DNA from: Pseudobythopirellula maris
GTDB taxonomy: Bacteria > Planctomycetota > Planctomycetia > Pirellulales > Lacipirellulaceae
Reading direction: 5' to 3'
Length of the DNA: 64,000 nucleotides
Assembly: GCF_007859945.1 (NCBI RefSeq)
Contig: NZ_SJPQ01000002.1
Span: 908,279-972,278 of the forward strand
Shown one piece after another: positions 26,153 through 35,211 of this stretch. A model generated the notes under the pieces. That model was not told where the DNA came from. It made no database searches and saw only the letters and a program-made list of their open reading frames with translations. The position numbers were made by a program, and so were the translations under genes. How positions within the stretch are numbered: position 1 is the stretch's first letter; the number at the start of each line of letters is the position of its first letter.

Positions 26153-27196
26153 TCAATTTTGCGACGAAGAATCGTCGCCCACCTTCACCCCATCGGGTGG
26201 GGGGAACACAATCGAGCCGAGCGGGAGCAACGCGATCAGCGTGAACAGACCGAAGGAAAGGATGTTGCGCCAGTGGCGCTGTGACACCCACCAGTTGGAA
26301 TAGGAGCCACGGGGATTGTCGTCCGCCTCCTCGTCGCCGGCGACGGTGAGCAACGCTCTCGCCTTCTCGTGAGTCAGAGCGCCCGTCCTCGCTTGATGGC
26401 CATCGGCAAAGCAGACGATTCCCTCGCCCAGCCAATAGGATCTCGAGAAGTACCCCACGTTGCTGGCGGACTCTCTCCGAGCACGAGGGTCCGAGAGGAT
26501 TTTCGCCGCTTGCTCCAAGTCTAAGTCCTGGGGCTGAGTCCACGGCACGGCGTGGCCGCGGGCTTCGATGAAGAGCGCCGTGTTGGCCGGCCCGTCCACG
26601 ATGTCCGAGTATTTCATGGGCTGCTGGCCGGGAAACGCCGCGCCTTCGCCGGTGATCGCCAGAAACGCCGTGTGTGTATCCAACGCCTTGTCACCTGCAA
26701 AGTTTGGGTCACCGTATACCCTTGGCATGCTTTGCAGCAACTTGATGTTGTTCGGCCCGTCCCACGGCTCGTCGAAATCGTAAGCGTCGTAAAGCGCTTG
26801 CTCATCGAGGTACGGCAGGATGAGCACCCTCCAGCTGTGGGCCGGATTGCCAGAGGCGTCCAGAAAATAAGCGGGTGGCAACTCCCCATGGTCTTCATTG
26901 AAGAGGAGCAAGGCGAGTGCGATCTGTTTGCAGTGATTTCTAGAAACGCTTCTTTGCACCGTCAACTTGACGTTGCCCAAAGGCGACACGAAAAGAATTA
27001 TCAGGAGCAGGAGAATCGGGATCTGTACAAGCGGGGCGAGGGAAGCCCTCATCCGGCTGCGCCAAGCTCGCCTGCTGTGGTAAGTCCAGTAGGCCACGAC
27101 AAACGCCGCCACGAGAACGCCGACGGTTCCAAAAGCGGCTAGCGACGCCGCGATCAGCGCCGTCGTCCATAGCAGCGTTGGGATGCGGAAGCGCAT
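26153..27196 (-). CDS. Membrane protein with DUF1559-like domain, no prepilin signal
   Basis: The 347-residue protein begins with two or three membrane helices (about 8-40 and 58-75). An extracytoplasmic DUF1559-like domain follows: CKQIALALLLFNEDHGELPPAY, SWRVLILPYLDEQALYDAYDFDEPWDGPNN in parts, and later FADGHQA. The ordering matches the DUF1559 core, but the prepilin-type GFTLVELL segment is absent and replaced by ordinary helices. One more helix lies near the C-terminus (about 312-332). It may be an anchored relative of the pseudopilin-like DUF1559 proteins. Function is unknown. Confidence 0.75.
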   Translation of the reverse strand: MRFRIPTLLWTTALIAASLAAFGTVGVLVAAFVVAYWTYHSRRAWRSRMRASLAPLVQIPILLLLIILFVSPLGNVKLTVQRSVSRNHCKQIALALLLFNEDHGELPPAYFLDASGNPAHSWRVLILPYLDEQALYDAYDFDEPWDGPNNIKLLQSMPRVYGDPNFAGDKALDTHTAFLAITGEGAAFPGQQPMKYSDIVDGPANTALFIEARGHAVPWTQPQDLDLEQAAKILSDPRARRESASNVGYFSRSYWLGEGIVCFADGHQARTGALTHEKARALLTVAGDEEADDNPRGSYSNWWVSQRHWRNILSFGLFTLIALLPLGSIVFPPPDGVKVGDDSSSQN

Positions 27197-27255
27197 GGCG
27201 GCTCGTGGGTTGGGGCGTGGAATCGAACGGCGAGCTTCGAAGCGAGAGAAGATTA

Positions 27256-27379
27256 AGCAGCCGACGACCCATCAGCCTACGGCTGATCGGCGGCCACACA
27301 CCAGGCCCTTCTGCGTGGCGGTTCAGGTCGTCATTATGACACAGCAACCTTCTCCGACGACCATGGGTCGTCGGCTGCT
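27256..27379. repeat. 17-bp perfect inverted repeat upstream of the methyltransferase gene
   Basis: Arms AGCAGCCGACGACCCAT (27256-27272) and its exact reverse complement (27363-27379) enclose 90 nt. The short palindrome AGCCTACGGCT lies inside. The right arm ends 37 nt before the preferred start of the methyltransferase gene. Confidence 0.75.
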
Positions 27380-27416
27380 GACACTGTTATTTTGCCACGA
27401 GACCTCCGCCGCGCGC

Positions 27417-28316
27417 ATGACCGATTGGGACGACTACGAGCTGATCGACTTCGGCGCGAATCCGCGCGGCGAGGGTCGGCGATTGGAACGCTTCGGGTCG
27501 GTCGTGGTCGACCGGCCGTGTCCCGCGGCGAGCGGGACCAAGAAAGCGGCGCCCGACGCGTGGGGCGACGCCGTGGCGCGTTACGACGGCGCCCGTGCGG
27601 CCGACGGCAAGTGGACGCCCAAGGGCGCCGCTTGGGCCGAGGGCCAGGCGTGCCGCGTGCCGGTGGGCGGCGGCTTTGCGCTCGGCGTCACGCCCACGCC
27701 GGCGGGCCAAGTGGGGATGTTCCCCGAGCAGTTTGAGAACTGGCGCTGGATCGCCAATCGGGTGGCACGGGCGGGCAAGCCGCTGCGGGTGCTCAACCTG
27801 TTCGCCTACACCGGCGGCAGCACACTCGCCGCCGCGTCGGCTGCGGCGGCTGAGGCAAAGCATCCTGTGGAGGTGACGCACGTCGACGCGTCGAAGCCGT
27901 CGGTCGCCATCGCTAGGCGGAACGCCGAGCTGAACGGCTTGGCCGACGCGCCGATCCGCTGGATCGTCGAAGACGCCCTGAAGTACGCCCGCCGCGAGGC
28001 GCGGCGCGGCAACGGCTACGACGCGGTCATCCTCGACCCGCCCTCTTACGGCCACGGCCCCAAGGGCGAGGAGTGGCGCGTCGAACGCGACCTGCCGGAG
28101 CTCTTGGGCCTGTGCGGCGAGCTGTGCGGGCGGGCGCCGGCGTTCCTGCTGGCGACCTGCCACTCGCCGGGCGTGGGGCCGGCCGAGCTGTCGGCGTACC
28201 TGGCCGACGGCGTGTTCGGCTCGTGCAGCCAACCGGCGGCGAGCGGCGCCCTGTGGCTCAAGTCGCGCGACGGCCGCAAGCTCGAAAGCGGCGTCGTGGC
28301 GCGCTGGCCGGGGTGA
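27417..28316 (+). CDS. Class I SAM-dependent methyltransferase, RlmI/RlmK-like
   Basis: The 299-residue protein has a SAM-binding Rossmann core: LRVLNLFAYTGGSTLAAA (motif I), VTHVDASKPSV (acidic end of strand 2) and the catalytic-type DPPSYGHGPKGE. This arrangement matches the Methyltrans_SAM group that includes the 23S rRNA m5C methyltransferase RlmI and RlmK. There is no N-terminal PUA domain, which RlmI has. The start at ATG 27417 fits the usual opening DWDDYELIDFG; upstream in-frame sequence overlaps an inverted repeat and is not family-like. An rRNA target is inferred from the fold subgroup. The bidirectional terminator region separates it from rpsI. Confidence 0.82.
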   Translation: MTDWDDYELIDFGANPRGEGRRLERFGSVVVDRPCPAASGTKKAAPDAWGDAVARYDGARAADGKWTPKGAAWAEGQACRVPVGGGFALGVTPTPAGQVGMFPEQFENWRWIANRVARAGKPLRVLNLFAYTGGSTLAAASAAAAEAKHPVEVTHVDASKPSVAIARRNAELNGLADAPIRWIVEDALKYARREARRGNGYDAVILDPPSYGHGPKGEEWRVERDLPELLGLCGELCGRAPAFLLATCHSPGVGPAELSAYLADGVFGSCSQPAASGALWLKSRDGRKLESGVVARWPG

Positions 28317-28330
28317 GGCTGGCGCCCTAG

Positions 28331-28357
28331 TCGCCCTCCCCCCTTGGGGGAGGGCGA
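28331..28357. repeat. GC-rich hairpin (TCGCCCTCCCC type)
   Basis: TCGCCCTCCCC pairs with GGGGAGGGCGA around a small loop, 15 nt past the methyltransferase stop. It is related in style to the hairpin near 57620 and is probably a dispersed intergenic repeat. Confidence 0.55.
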
Positions 28358-28360
28358 TAC

Positions 28361-28390
28361 AAAAAAGCCCGCCGATGCCGGCGGGCTTTT
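28361..28390. terminator. Bidirectional Rho-independent terminator
   Basis: An 11-bp stem (28363-28373 with 28380-28390) has A-run and T-run flanks, so it can stop transcription from both the methyltransferase gene (plus) and rplM-rpsI (minus). It lies 27 nt past the rpsI stop. Confidence 0.85.
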
Positions 28391-28416
28391 CGTGTTTCGA
28401 TCGTTCGCAAAAAGCG

Positions 28417-28821
28417 TTACCGCTTGCTGAACTGGGTGCCGCGACGGGCGCCGTGCAGACCGGGCTTCTTGCGTTCCTTCATGCGCGAGTCGCGGGTGAG
28501 GAACTCTTCCTCACGGAGCTTGTCGTGCAGGTCGCTGTCGTACTTGACCAGAGCGCGGGCGATGCCGAGCATGCAGGCGCCGGCCTGACCGGTCGGGCCG
28601 CCGCCGTGGGTGCGGATGACCACGTCGACCTTGTCGCTGATCTCGCAATGCTTCAGCGGCGCGACGACCGCGTTGCGGTCTTGCGGCACGGTGAAGTAAT
28701 CGTCGAGCGTCTTCTTGTTGATCGTGAGCTGGCCGGTGCCGGGACGGATCCGCACGCGGGCGATGCTCGTCTTGCGGCGGCCGGTGCCGAGGGCGTCGAT
28801 CACTTTTTCGCTGGTGGGCAT
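28417..28821 (-). CDS. rpsI: 30S ribosomal protein S9 (uS9)
   Basis: The 134-residue protein shows the complete uS9 pattern: ALGTGRRKTSIARVRIRPG, INKKTLDDYF, THGGGPTGQAGACMLGIARAL, DSRMKERKKPGLHGARR and the invariant basic tail QFSKR. It binds the 16S rRNA head, and its C-terminal Arg contacts P-site tRNA. It follows rplM in the standard L13-S9 operon, with 75 nt between the genes. Length is normal. It ends just before a strong bidirectional terminator. Confidence 0.98.
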   Translation of the reverse strand: MPTSEKVIDALGTGRRKTSIARVRIRPGTGQLTINKKTLDDYFTVPQDRNAVVAPLKHCEISDKVDVVIRTHGGGPTGQAGACMLGIARALVKYDSDLHDKLREEEFLTRDSRMKERKKPGLHGARRGTQFSKR

Positions 28822-28896
28822 AGGTCCGAAAGCTCTCGAGGTTCTTGGCGTCGCTTCAGGGGGCGACCGCCGATTGGCTTGGGTAGGTGTGTGTGG

Positions 28897-29361
28897 TTAC
28901 TGCTTCTTGGCGGGCGCCAGGTCGATCGCCACGGGCTGCTGGGCGCCGTGCGGGTGCTCCGGGCCGACGCAGAGCTTGAGCTTGTCGAGCATCTTCGTGG
29001 CGAGCTTGTTCTTCGGGAGCATGCGACGGACCGCCTCGCGGAGGATCAGCTCCGGACGCCGCTCGAGCCGGTTCTCGGCCGAGATGGTGCGCTGGCGGGG
29101 GTAACCCGTGTACCAGGCGTAGGTCTTCTGGTCCCACTTTTTGCCGGTGAAGCGGACCTTCTCGCAGTTCACAACGACGACAAAGTCGCCGGTGTCGACG
29201 TGCGGCGTGTAGGTCGGGCGGTGCTTGCCCATCAGCCGCACGGCGATCTCGCTGGCGAGTCGGCCGACGATCTTGTCGGTCGCGTCCACCAGGAGCCACT
29301 GCGGATCAACCTCGGCCTGCTTGGCCATGTAGGTCTTTTGGGCGACGGCTGCTTTGCTCAT
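28897..29361 (-). CDS. rplM: 50S ribosomal protein L13 (uL13)
   Basis: The 154-residue protein is uL13: WLLVDATDKIVGRLASEIAVRL, HVDTGDFVVVVNCEKVRFTGKKW (in parts), YTGYPRQRT and EAVRRMLPKNKLATKMLDKL. It binds 23S rRNA early in 50S assembly. I chose ATG 29361 (MSKAAVAQ) because the core family sequence begins shortly after and the upstream in-frame residues are not conserved in type. Compared with E. coli L13 (142 residues), it has a short N-terminal extension. First gene of the rplM-rpsI operon. Confidence 0.97.
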   Translation of the reverse strand: MSKAAVAQKTYMAKQAEVDPQWLLVDATDKIVGRLASEIAVRLMGKHRPTYTPHVDTGDFVVVVNCEKVRFTGKKWDQKTYAWYTGYPRQRTISAENRLERRPELILREAVRRMLPKNKLATKMLDKLKLCVGPEHPHGAQQPVAIDLAPAKKQ

Positions 29362-29697
29362 CGGTCGTTTCTGCTTGTTCGATTCGGTCGGTACGGGAAG
29401 GCGGATCGGGCCGCCCGCCGGGGCGCAGCTCTGCGCAAAGATGCCAGATAGCCGACGCACTCATGTCGATGGGAATTTGGTAGCTTAGCGGTCTGGCGAC
29501 GCCTCCACAAGCCTCGCCAAAGCACCGTGGCCCGTTTTCTTGGTCAGAATTGTTCCAAGAGAACGGCCTGAGCCCCCCGCACAAAGCATGCTGGCGGGCG
29601 GATTGCTTGATATCGGCCGCGGCGCCCCCCGATCCCTCCCCCATTTGCCCTCCCGCCCCAGTTCTTTCTCCCGAAGCCCCCACCACAGAAGATTCCG
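29362..29697. other. Divergent intergenic region, rplM / ald
   Basis: These 336 nt separate the ribosomal operon (minus) from ald (plus) and must contain both promoters. I could not find a convincing -35/-10 pair or attenuator-like fold. No gene is supported. Confidence 0.4.
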
Positions 29698-30807
29698 ATG
29701 ATTATTGGCGTTCCCAAAGAGGTGAAACCTGACGAATACCGTGTCGCCATGCTGCCCGTGGGCGTCGAGGAGCTCACGCGCCGCGGCCACGCGGTGGTGC
29801 TGGAGCGGGGCGCCGGCGTCGGTTCGGGCCTGCCGGACGAGGCTTACGAGGCCGTGGGGGCCAAGCTCGTCGACGGCCCCGAGCAGGTGTTCGGCGAGGC
29901 CGACCTGATCGTCAAAGTCAAAGAGCCCCAGCCCGAAGAGTGGCCGCTGATCCGCCCCGGGCAGACGCTCTTCACCTACTTCCACTTTGCGGCTTGCCGC
30001 AACCTGACCGAGGCGATGCTCGAACGACGGGCGACCTCGCTCGCTTACGAGACGCTGTCGGACGGCTCGGGCCGGCTGCCGCTGCTCACGCCGATGAGCG
30101 AAGTCGCCGGCCGCATGAGCGTGCAGGAAGGCGCCAAGTACCTGGAGAAGCCGCAGATGGGCCGCGGCATCCTCTTGGGCGGCGTGCCGGGCGTGGCGCC
30201 GGCTTACATCACGGTGCTGGGGGGCGGCGTGGTGGGAGCGAACGCCGCGCGCATCGCCGCCGGCTTCGGGGCCAGCGTGTCGATCCTCGACATCAACATG
30301 GACCGCCTGCGGTACCTCGACGACGTGATGCCGGCCAACGTGACCGTGTTGTTCAGCGACCGCCACACGATCCGTCGCCAGCTCGAGCGGGCCGACCTGG
30401 TGATTGGCGCCGTGCTGATCCCCGGGGCCAAGGCGCCGATGCTGGTCGAGGAGGAGGACCTCAAGCGGATGCAGCCGGGCAGTGTGATCTGCGACGTGGC
30501 GATCGACCAAGGGGGCTGCATCGCCACGAGCCGCCCCACCTCGCACGCCGAGCCGACCTACATCGTCGACGACGTGGTCCACTACTGCGTGACGAACATG
30601 CCGGGCGCCGTCGGCCGCACGAGCACGTTCGCGCTGTGCAACGTGACGCTGCCGTGGGTGATCCAGCTCGCCCAGCGTGGCGTGGAGGAGTCGATGCGCG
30701 ACCTGAAGCCAATCGCCGAAGCGGCCAACACCCACGACGGTGCGGTCACCAACCGCGCGGTCGCGGAGACCTTCGGGCTGGAGTACGATGGGCGGTTCGA
30801 AGGGTGA
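29698..30807 (+). CDS. ald: Alanine dehydrogenase
   Basis: The 369-residue enzyme catalyses NAD-dependent interconversion of L-alanine with pyruvate and ammonia. Substrate-site residues are Lys75 in IVKVKEP and His96 in FTYFHFA. The NAD-binding motif is [20 protein letters not shown], and the catalytic Asp lies in VAIDQGG. Other conserved blocks are [17 protein letters not shown] and [17 protein letters not shown]. Length and motif order are typical. ATG 29698 begins directly with the family N-terminus. It stands alone; a long inverted-repeat element follows 3 nt after the stop. Confidence 0.97.
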   Translation: MIIGVPKEVKPDEYRVAMLPVGVEELTRRGHAVVLERGAGVGSGLPDEAYEAVGAKLVDGPEQVFGEADLIVKVKEPQPEEWPLIRPGQTLFTYFHFAACRNLTEAMLERRATSLAYETLSDGSGRLPLLTPMSEVAGRMSVQEGAKYLEKPQMGRGILLGGVPGVAPAYITVLGGGVVGANAARIAAGFGASVSILDINMDRLRYLDDVMPANVTVLFSDRHTIRRQLERADLVIGAVLIPGAKAPMLVEEEDLKRMQPGSVICDVAIDQGGCIATSRPTSHAEPTYIVDDVVHYCVTNMPGAVGRTSTFALCNVTLPWVIQLAQRGVEESMRDLKPIAEAANTHDGAVTNRAVAETFGLEYDGRFEG

Positions 30808-30810
30808 TTC

Positions 30811-31109
30811 ACCACAGAGGCACAGAGGGCACGGAAAAAGAAAAATGGACTGGATTACAGGATTAAGAAAGATCGACAGGATTCGGGTCTTTAGAGCGGT
30901 TTGCTCATTGGTGTAGACGCTCGGCTCGCGATCGGCGTCATGGCTTCGTCAGCCTGCATCGACAATGCACCGCATTGCCTGCTTCGGCTTCCTCGCCACG
31001 CCGCCAATCGCTTCCCCGCTCCTCCACACCTATTCGAAAACCGCTCTAGTTTCCTGTAAATCACTTCCAATCCTGTGTTCCTGTCCATCCTTCTCTGAGC
31101 CTCTGTGGT
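30811..31109. repeat. Nested inverted-repeat element filling the ald-mtnA gap
   Basis: Outer arms 30811-30827 and 31093-31109 (ACCACAGAGGCACAGAG) are reverse complements with one mismatch. Just inside, related GGATT/ACAGGATT words face each other. Inner arms TAGAGCGGTTT (30892-30902) and AAACCGCTCTA (31038-31048) are exact reverse complements around 135 nt. There is no coding potential that I trust. The structure fills nearly the entire 348-nt gap and looks like two dispersed repeats, one inside the other. Confidence 0.7.
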
Positions 31110-31155
31110 AAAGAACTGATCCCTGACCTCTCACCTCCGACCTCTTTTCCGCCTC

Positions 31156-32244
<1,089 letters not shown>

Positions 32245-32329
32245 CCGCTTCCCCCGCCGGGCTAGAATAGAGAGGGTCGATGCCTCGGTTTACCACGAAC
32301 CTCTCCCAACCCTCGCGGGTCCCCCAGCC

Positions 32330-32590
32330 ATGGAACTACCCCTCACCCCCGACAGCGAGAAGTTGCTCAACGAACTGGTCGCCGGTGGCGGATACGCCTC
32401 CGAAGGCGAGGCGGTCTCGGCGGCGTTGCGAATGCTGCACGAGCGTACGGCCGGCAGAAGAAGCAACGTGAGTTTGACGAAAGAAGAAAAGCTGGAGCTA
32501 TTGAACAATAGCATCGATTCTCTTCCCAAGAGCAACGCACGCGATGTCGATACGAGCCGCGAGTCAATCTACGAAGGACGTGGTGAATGA
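32330..32590 (+). CDS. ParD-like antitoxin
   Basis: The 86-residue protein starts at ATG 32330. Its N-terminal part (LTPDSEKLLNELVAGGGYAS, then EGEAVSAALRMLHER) is the ribbon-helix-helix pattern of ParD/CopG antitoxins. The C-terminal half, KEEKLELLNNSIDSLPKS onward, is acidic and probably wraps the toxin. Its stop codon overlaps the start of the PIN toxin gene (ATGA), the usual arrangement for antitoxin-toxin translational coupling. It probably also represses the operon. Pairing ParD-type with a PIN toxin is uncommon compared with ParD-ParE. Confidence 0.8.
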   Translation: MELPLTPDSEKLLNELVAGGGYASEGEAVSAALRMLHERTAGRRSNVSLTKEEKLELLNNSIDSLPKSNARDVDTSRESIYEGRGE

Positions 32591-33045
32591 CGGTCCTTGT
32601 TGACACGAACGTGCTACTCCGTGTCAACCACGATGGCCACCCACAATCCGCAACCGCTCAAGAAACGATCTCGCGTCTTATCAACACTTCGCACGATCTG
32701 AGGACCGTGCCCCAAGTGCTGTATGAATACTGGGCGGTGGCGACCCGTCCTGTGGAATCTAATGGGCTTGGCTTCCCATCGTCCGTGGCGAATCGATGGC
32801 TTGTCGTGTGGGGCGATGTCTTCCCCACATTTCGCGATGAACGCGGCGTTCTCGATGAGTGGTGGAGGCTCGTGGTCGATCACGAGGTGAGCGGAAAAAC
32901 GACGCATGATGCGAGGCTCGTTGCCGCCATGATTCGCCACAGCGTCACGCATCTGCTGACCTTCAATGTCAGCGATTTCAAACGCTACGACGAGATCGTC
33001 GTCTTCTCACCTGATGCTTATCTTGCCGGCGAAGTCAGGTTGTGA
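32587..33045 (+). CDS. PIN domain toxin (VapC-like ribonuclease)
   Basis: The 152-residue protein carries the PIN-domain acidic residues: Asp in MTVLVDTNVLLR, Glu in QVLYEYWAVATR, Asp in THDARLVAAM and Asp in LLTFNVSDFKRY. PIN toxins are Mg2+-dependent RNases that cleave tRNA or rRNA. The ATG at 32587 overlaps the antitoxin stop. The codon usage and base composition look somewhat less GC-rich than flanking genes, consistent with an acquired module. RNA target unknown. Confidence 0.85.
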   Translation: MTVLVDTNVLLRVNHDGHPQSATAQETISRLINTSHDLRTVPQVLYEYWAVATRPVESNGLGFPSSVANRWLVVWGDVFPTFRDERGVLDEWWRLVVDHEVSGKTTHDARLVAAMIRHSVTHLLTFNVSDFKRYDEIVVFSPDAYLAGEVRL

Positions 33046-33070
33046 CTTATGGTCCGGTGTGGCTTAACTC

Positions 33071-33391
33071 TCACCACGCGACCTGGTCTTCCATCATCCG
33101 CCGCGCCTCGGCGGCGGCTTCCTCCCAGTCGCCCGCTCGCGCCTTGGCGACCACGCCGCGCAGCCACCGCGCCTCGTGCGGAGCGAGCCGACCGGCGTCG
33201 GATTCCGTGGCGAGGTACGACTCGACCGCGTCGAGCTTGTCCTCCGCCCGCCGGTTGCAGACGTTGTAGAGCGACTTGGCGCCGTCGTACGCCGCGGGGC
33301 TGAGTCCCTCGTAGCCGCCGCAGCCGCTCGCCGCGAGCAGCAGCAACGCCGCGGCCATTCGGATTCGGGCGGTACTCGATTGGTGGCTCAT
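33071..33391 (-). CDS. Small lipoprotein co-transcribed with DUF1559 gene
   Basis: The 106-residue protein has a signal peptide with lipobox LAASGC (Cys24), then [21 protein letters not shown], and ends in an acidic/basic helical part ([18 protein letters not shown]). The helical part may pack as two or three helices. It starts inside the stop codon of the DUF1559 gene (ATGA overlap), so the two are translated together. The operon is preceded by MntR-like operators. I recognise no characterised family. Manganese- or iron-related envelope function is inference from the regulation alone. Confidence 0.8.
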   Translation of the reverse strand: MSHQSSTARIRMAAALLLLAASGCGGYEGLSPAAYDGAKSLYNVCNRRAEDKLDAVESYLATESDAGRLAPHEARWLRGVVAKARAGDWEEAAAEARRMMEDQVAW

Positions 33392-34521
33392 AGCTCCTCG
33401 CTGACTTCTTGTTCGCCGATGCTGGAGTACTCCGCCCAGCGGAGCAGGTCGACACTGTCGGTGACGAATCGCACCGAGGCGTCGCCCAGGCAGACGTTGC
33501 CGCCGCCGAGGTGCTCGGCGTACATCTGGCCGACGTGGTACGTGGGAAAGTTCACCGGGTGGATGATCGGCAGCCCCGTGATGTCGAGCTCGCCGCCCGA
33601 GGGGCCGCCGTGCACCAGCACGAGCGTGGCCGCCGCGTCGGGGCCGTTCTCCGGCGAGGCGAACCGCGGGTGCGTGAACGCCCCCGGCACGACCCCGGCC
33701 CACGACTTGTCGGAGAGCGCCGAGGAGTGCTCGCCGAAGAAGATCGTCTGCGACAGACCGTCGGTCACGTCTTTGAAGCGGGTCTCCGAGTTGCGGTAGA
33801 ACGGTCCGTCGGCCACGAGCGACACGTCGCCGCCGTGCTCGACCTGCTCCGTGGCGCTGGTGTAGATGTTGGTGAAGACCGGCCCCGAGGCGGTGGCGCC
33901 GCACTCGCCCCAACACGACTCCTGGCCGTGGCTCGCCACGTAGTGCGAGCGGCCCAGCAGCACGGTCGAGCCGCCCCGCACGAGCGGGTCGCCCGCTTCG
34001 TCTTGGGCCTCGAACGGTTCGCGTGGGCCCGAAGACGAAGGGCAGAGCAAGCCGCTGATCGGCGCAGCGACCTGCGCCGCTTGGCTGTCGTCCCACAGCG
34101 ACAATTCCTTGTCGGTCGCTTGGCTCAGCGCGCCCTCCTCCACGTAGGGCAGCAAGTAGGCGTACCAGCCCCAGCCGGGCGGCGCGTCCCACGTGTCGGG
34201 GTCGCGCTCGGCGGGGGGCGGCGTGGCGAGCGAGCGCGAGGCGTAGCCGGGAGGCAGGCGGCGGATGGCGTCGTGGTGGTTGTGCGCCGCCAGGCCGATC
34301 TGCCTCAGCTGATTCGAGCACTGAGCACGGCGGGCCGCCTCGCGGGCGGTCTGCACCGCCGGCAGCAGCAAGGCGACGAGGATCCCGATGATCGCGATCA
34401 CCACGAGCAGCTCGACGAGCGTGAAACCGCCAAGCGCCGCGCGACAGCCGCCGGGGCGACGCCTCACGGCGCGTCTCGGGCTAGCCAAGGCCCAGCGGTT
34501 GAGAGAAGCTTGCTTCCACAT
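33388..34521 (-). CDS. DUF1559 protein with prepilin-type N-terminus, MntR-linked
   Basis: The 377-residue protein has the class III-like prepilin segment [20 protein letters not shown], then [20 protein letters not shown] and the DUF1559 body with [57 protein letters not shown] and a C-terminal [15 protein letters not shown]. The start ATG 34521 has AAGGAG (34531-34536) nine bases upstream, a strong Shine-Dalgarno. A sigma70-type promoter with two MntR-like palindromes lies 80-130 nt upstream, facing mntR. The small lipoprotein gene overlaps its stop. Expected role: pseudopilin-like, probably manganese- or iron-responsive. Confidence 0.9.
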   Translation of the reverse strand: MWKQASLNRWALASPRRAVRRRPGGCRAALGGFTLVELLVVIAIIGILVALLLPAVQTAREAARRAQCSNQLRQIGLAAHNHHDAIRRLPPGYASRSLATPPPAERDPDTWDAPPGWGWYAYLLPYVEEGALSQATDKELSLWDDSQAAQVAAPISGLLCPSSSGPREPFEAQDEAGDPLVRGGSTVLLGRSHYVASHGQESCWGECGATASGPVFTNIYTSATEQVEHGGDVSLVADGPFYRNSETRFKDVTDGLSQTIFFGEHSSALSDKSWAGVVPGAFTHPRFASPENGPDAAATLVLVHGGPSGGELDITGLPIIHPVNFPTYHVGQMYAEHLGGGNVCLGDASVRFVTDSVDLLRWAEYSSIGEQEVSEEL

Positions 34522-34599
34522 CGATTGCAACTCCTTGCGGTGCGTAAGAGACGAACGGCACAGCCCGTTGCTGGCATGCCGCCTTCGAAGCACCGGATA

Positions 34600-34615
34600 T
34601 TTAGCCAGGGTTAAA
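34600..34615. promoter_or_regulatory. MntR-like operator, box 1
   Basis: TTTAGCC-AG-GGTTAAA is an imperfect palindrome (six of seven positions per half-site). It resembles box 2 and includes TAGC with a 4-nt spacer to GTTA. It lies at or just past the predicted start of transcription of the DUF1559 operon. Confidence 0.65.
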
Positions 34616-34624
34616 CCCCGGCCG

Positions 34625-34652
34625 ATTGTAGCCCAGGCTAAACCCGCGTCAA
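34625..34652 (-). promoter_or_regulatory. Sigma70-type promoter of the DUF1559-lipoprotein operon
   Basis: On the minus strand TTGACG (34652-34647) and TACAAT (34630-34625) are 16 bp apart, each with five of six consensus matches. The spacer is occupied by MntR-like box 2, so repressor binding would block RNA polymerase. Confidence 0.72.
34627..34642. promoter_or_regulatory. MntR-like operator, box 2
   Basis: TGTAGCC-CA-GGCTAAA is an imperfect palindrome with the core TAGC-N4-GCTA, the same core and spacing as the E. coli MntR box. Box 2 starts 27 nt after box 1 and overlaps the -10 and spacer of the promoter. The neighbouring gene encodes an MntR homologue. Confidence 0.7.
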
Positions 34653-34717
34653 CCGTTTTTTTCGACTAATCAAAACCTTGCTGCCGGGCGAGCTCGCCTG
34701 ACGCCCCAGACGCCCGC

Positions 34718-35152
34718 ATGGATGCCCCCGCCCCCCGACAATCGAAACGCTTCCGCCGCATCCGCGACGACCACGCCGCGGAGACCGCCGAGGACTACGT
34801 CGAGGCGATCGCCGAGTTGGCGCGCGACGAGGGGCAGTGCCGCGGCGCCGACCTGGCGCGGCACTTCGGTGTGAGCCACGTGACGGTCACTAAAACCGTC
34901 GCCCGGCTGGCTGCCGAGGGTCTGGTCGAGACCGAGCCATACCAGCCGATCGCGCTCACCAAGAAGGGCGAGCGGCTGGCCGAGGCGAGCCGCAAGCGGC
35001 ACGAGGTGGTGCTCGCCTTCCTGCTCGCCCTGGGCGTGGACGAGGCGACGGCTCAGGCCGACGCCGAGGGAATCGAGCACCACGTGAGTCCATCGACACT
35101 CAAGCGATTCAAGGCGTTTCTTGAAAACCAGCCCGACGGAGAGGCGGATTGA
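34718..35152 (+). CDS. mntR: Manganese-responsive regulator MntR (DtxR family)
   Basis: The 144-residue protein aligns by eye with E. coli MntR rather than with the longer iron regulators DtxR/IdeR. Shared blocks are AEDYVEAIAEL, the helix-turn-helix GADLARHFGVSHVTVTKTVARL, LTKKGERLAEASRKRHEVVLAFLLALGV and DAEGIEHHVSPSTL. The last block holds the metal-binding Glu and His pair. No SH3-like domain is present. It would bind palindromes when loaded with Mn2+. It is transcribed away from the DUF1559-lipoprotein operon, and two candidate operators lie between the genes. No mntH or mntP transporter is next to it. Confidence 0.9.
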   Translation: MDAPAPRQSKRFRRIRDDHAAETAEDYVEAIAELARDEGQCRGADLARHFGVSHVTVTKTVARLAAEGLVETEPYQPIALTKKGERLAEASRKRHEVVLAFLLALGVDEATAQADAEGIEHHVSPSTLKRFKAFLENQPDGEAD

Positions 35153-35192
35153 AAATTGCGAATCGCAAATTATCAATTTTCAGATTCGCAAT
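35150..35192. repeat. AT-rich double inverted repeat between mntR and trmH-like gene
   Basis: Two overlapping inverted repeats occur: TGAAAATTG (35150-35158) with CAATTTTCA (35174-35182), and ATTGCGAATC (35155-35164) with GATTCGCAAT (35183-35192). They could fold into alternative hairpins. The AT-rich composition stands out sharply from the GC-rich genes. The element starts at the mntR stop codon. Confidence 0.6.
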
Positions 35193-35211
35193 CTTCGACC
35201 AACCGTTTCGC

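Noticed and set aside
30891-31088. 65-codon minus-strand open frame in the ald-mtnA gap
   Set aside because: It lies inside the nested inverted repeats and has no ribosome site; better explained as repeat sequence.
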